DNA from: G965197715 sp965247615
GTDB taxonomy: Bacteria; Chloroflexota; Dehalococcoidia; Lucifugimonadales; UBA1127
Assembly (NCBI GenBank): GCA_965247615.1
Contig: OZ252022.1
Span: forward strand, 1 to 64,000
Direction of reading: 5' to 3'
Length of the DNA: 64,000 nt
The notes beneath the pieces were generated by a model. The model saw only the letters and a program-made list of their open reading frames with translations. It ran no database searches and was not told the DNA's origin. A program made the position numbers and the translations under genes. Of the stretch, positions 62,697 through 64,000 are shown piece after piece. The stretch's first letter is position 1; each line of letters begins with the position of its first letter.

Positions 62697-63854
62697 TCAA
62701 GCAAGCTTCAGCGCCCTGGCGATGTTCCCGCCGAGGATGTTCTCCTTGTCCTGGTCGGATAGACCTTCCATCTCCATGAGCCCGGCCGCCGTCGTCGGGT
62801 AGGTGGATGGAGGGTGCGGATAGTCGCTGCCGATAACGAAGTTGTCGCTGCCGATGGCCGCCACGGCGTTAGGCAGACAGAACTCGTCAGGCTCCACAGC
62901 CACCCAGCAGCTATCCTTGATGTACTCGCTGGGCGCCCTCGTGATGCGTGCGCACTGGGGTTCCACCTTGTAGACGCGGTCCAGCGTGTACATGAGCCAC
63001 GGAAGCCAGGAGCCGCCCGCCTCGAAGAAGCAGAACCTCAGGTTAGGGAACTCCTTGAGGACACCGCCCAGAGTCAGGCTGGCCATACCCACCATGTACT
63101 CGAAGGCGAAGCCCAGGTAGTTGCTGACGTGCATCCTGCGAAGCCGGTCCCCGCCCAGGGTATGGGTGGTGGGGATGTGGTCGTTGACCTGGCAGGCGAA
63201 GGGGTTGTGATGAACGTAGAGCAGGGCGTCCAGCTCCGCAACGGCCTCCCAGAAGGGGTACAGCTCAATGGAGTCGTAGTTGCGTCCCACCCAATTCCCA
63301 TTGATGGTGATGGCGCGCAGCCCCAGCTCCTCTACGGCGCGGCGGGCCTCCTTGGCAGACTCCTCGACGTCTGCGAAGGGAACGATGGCCGTCCCAATGA
63401 ACCGGTCCGGGCGCTTGCGCTGCGCGGCGGCAGAGGCGTTGTTGAAAGCCTTGCAGATCGCTAGCCTGACCCCGGGGTCAGGCAGCCTGGCGACGGGAGA
63501 GCCGAAGGGATTGGCGAACACGCCATCCGGGATGAGCACCTGCATGTCGAATCCCGTTTCAAGCAAGAGCTCGGCCCGATCGTCCACGTTGCCGTGGCCC
63601 ACAGGTTGGCCGGCGCGGCCAGCCTGTGCCGCCTGGGTGAGGGACGACACGCTTCCCGTGCGCTGACCGGCGACCGTTGCGCCGAAGCCACCGCGGCGTG
63701 CTGCCGGGTCCATGAAGACGCCGGCGTCCCGCAGGATCATGTCCAGGGCTCTTTCCGAGAAGCCGGGGAGCAGCTCCTTGAGGTCGCCGTAGTCGGACAT
63801 GGGGTGAAAATGGCTATCGGCGTCGATCTTCTTCGCCTTGACGGCGGTGGTCAT
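62697..63854 (-). CDS. Metal-dependent amidohydrolase (ACMSD-like)
   Basis: A 385-aa amidohydrolase-2/ACMSD-type TIM barrel. N-terminal metal motif KIDADSHFHP; central LLYVHHNPF with His ligands; C-terminal VIGSDYPHPPSTYP with the metal Asp. Such proteins are decarboxylases or hydrolases of aromatic or cyclic acids. ATG 63854 has AGGAGGT upstream; the open frame extends to 63938. It precedes the two class II aldolases on the same strand. Confidence 0.9.
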   Translation of the reverse strand: MTTAVKAKKIDADSHFHPMSDYGDLKELLPGFSERALDMILRDAGVFMDPAARRGGFGATVAGQRTGSVSSLTQAAQAGRAGQPVGHGNVDDRAELLLETGFDMQVLIPDGVFANPFGSPVARLPDPGVRLAICKAFNNASAAAQRKRPDRFIGTAIVPFADVEESAKEARRAVEELGLRAITINGNWVGRNYDSIELYPFWEAVAELDALLYVHHNPFACQVNDHIPTTHTLGGDRLRRMHVSNYLGFAFEYMVGMASLTLGGVLKEFPNLRFCFFEAGGSWLPWLMYTLDRVYKVEPQCARITRAPSEYIKDSCWVAVEPDEFCLPNAVAAIGSDNFVIGSDYPHPPSTYPTTAAGLMEMEGLSDQDKENILGGNIARALKLA

Positions 63855-63957
63855 GTGACATACCTCCTGTATTGCCCGCGGCAGTGTGCCCGCAGCGCCG
63901 CTTGTGCGGGTTGGCGATCGTTGGCCGCGGCGCCCCAAGGTGCGCTGCGGCCGGACG

Positions 63958-64000
63958 CTACGCGACGGGCAGGGGCTCTATCTTGCCCTCGGCGATCTCC
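63958..64000 (-). CDS. 3' end of a gene running off the window
   Basis: An open frame on the minus strand ending TAG at 63958-63960. The visible tail reads EIAEGKIEPLPVA. There is too little to assign a family; an upstream gene of the same amidohydrolase cluster is possible. Confidence 0.4.
   Translation of the reverse strand, partial: EIAEGKIEPLPVA

Overview
The window looks like a chromosome segment of an uncultured Chloroflexota, most likely a marine Dehalococcoidia/SAR202-type bacterium. The evidence is high GC with GC-rich third codon positions, an acVLRF1-type release factor (a family named from Actinobacteria and Chloroflexi), and many catabolic paralogues: two LLM flavin/F420 oxidoreductases, three crotonases, a CaiB-type CoA-transferase, two class II aldolases, a metal-dependent amidohydrolase and a molybdopterin hydroxylase. 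A corrinoid/Fe-S reductive-dehalogenase-like protein is also present. The assignment is an inference from gene content; no rRNA gene is in the window.

Layout. 0-4.6 kb (+): a collagen-like lipoprotein, a Tat-less RdhA-like protein with a strong promoter, and an MFS transporter; the last two have unusual C-ending codon use. 4.6-12.5 kb (-): the pyrimidine operon pyrR-pyrB-pyrC-carA-carB, headed by a PyrR attenuator. 12.8-15.7 kb (+): a LOG-like protein, enolase and GAPDH. 16-20.7 kb (-): an acetyltransferase, tRNA-Ser(UGA), and greA-lysS-serS. 20.75-22.2 kb: an intact ISNCY/IS1202-like element with a 17-bp target duplication. 22.4-27.1 kb (+): two crotonases, an acyl-CoA ligase and gltX (frameshifted). 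27.3-31.1 kb (-): a lipid module made of a fatty acyl reductase-acyltransferase fusion, a HAD phosphatase and a second acyltransferase (frameshifted). 31.4-37.4 kb (-): acVLRF1, an LVIVD propeller, an LLM oxidoreductase, a lone xanthine-dehydrogenase-type large subunit and tRNA-Pro(CGG).

37.4-41.7 kb (-): rpmH-rnpA-yidD-[PQQ-propeller lipoprotein]-yidC-khpB, with rpmH being a short gene found by direct reading. 41.8-49.8 kb (+): tlyA, a CitE-like lyase, folB, cmk-plsC, an MFS exporter, and a fatty-acid/phospholipid cluster plsX-fabG-fabL. 49.8-51.4 kb (-): a YgfZ-like protein and an IscA/ErpA-type Fe-S carrier. 51.7-58.0 kb (+): a bicupin, a crotonase, a MetE-C-like enzyme, a CaiB-type CoA-transferase and a PanE-like reductase. 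58.0-60.4 kb (-): a translationally coupled nucleotidyltransferase / CDP-alcohol phosphatidyltransferase / LLM operon resembling the enzyme pair for phosphoinositol compounds. 60.6-64 kb (-): a nitroreductase remnant, two class II aldolases, an amidohydrolase and the tail of another gene.

How the genes work together: the window mixes housekeeping clusters (pyrimidines, glycolysis, translation, membrane insertion, phospholipid and fatty-acid synthesis) with scattered catabolic genes. The most unusual points are the two-copy repeat at 16.76 and 56.76 kb, which carries a promoter, a ribosome site and a tiny ORF; the phosphoinositol-type operon; the acyl reductase-acyltransferase fusion module; and the RdhA-like gene with atypical codon use.
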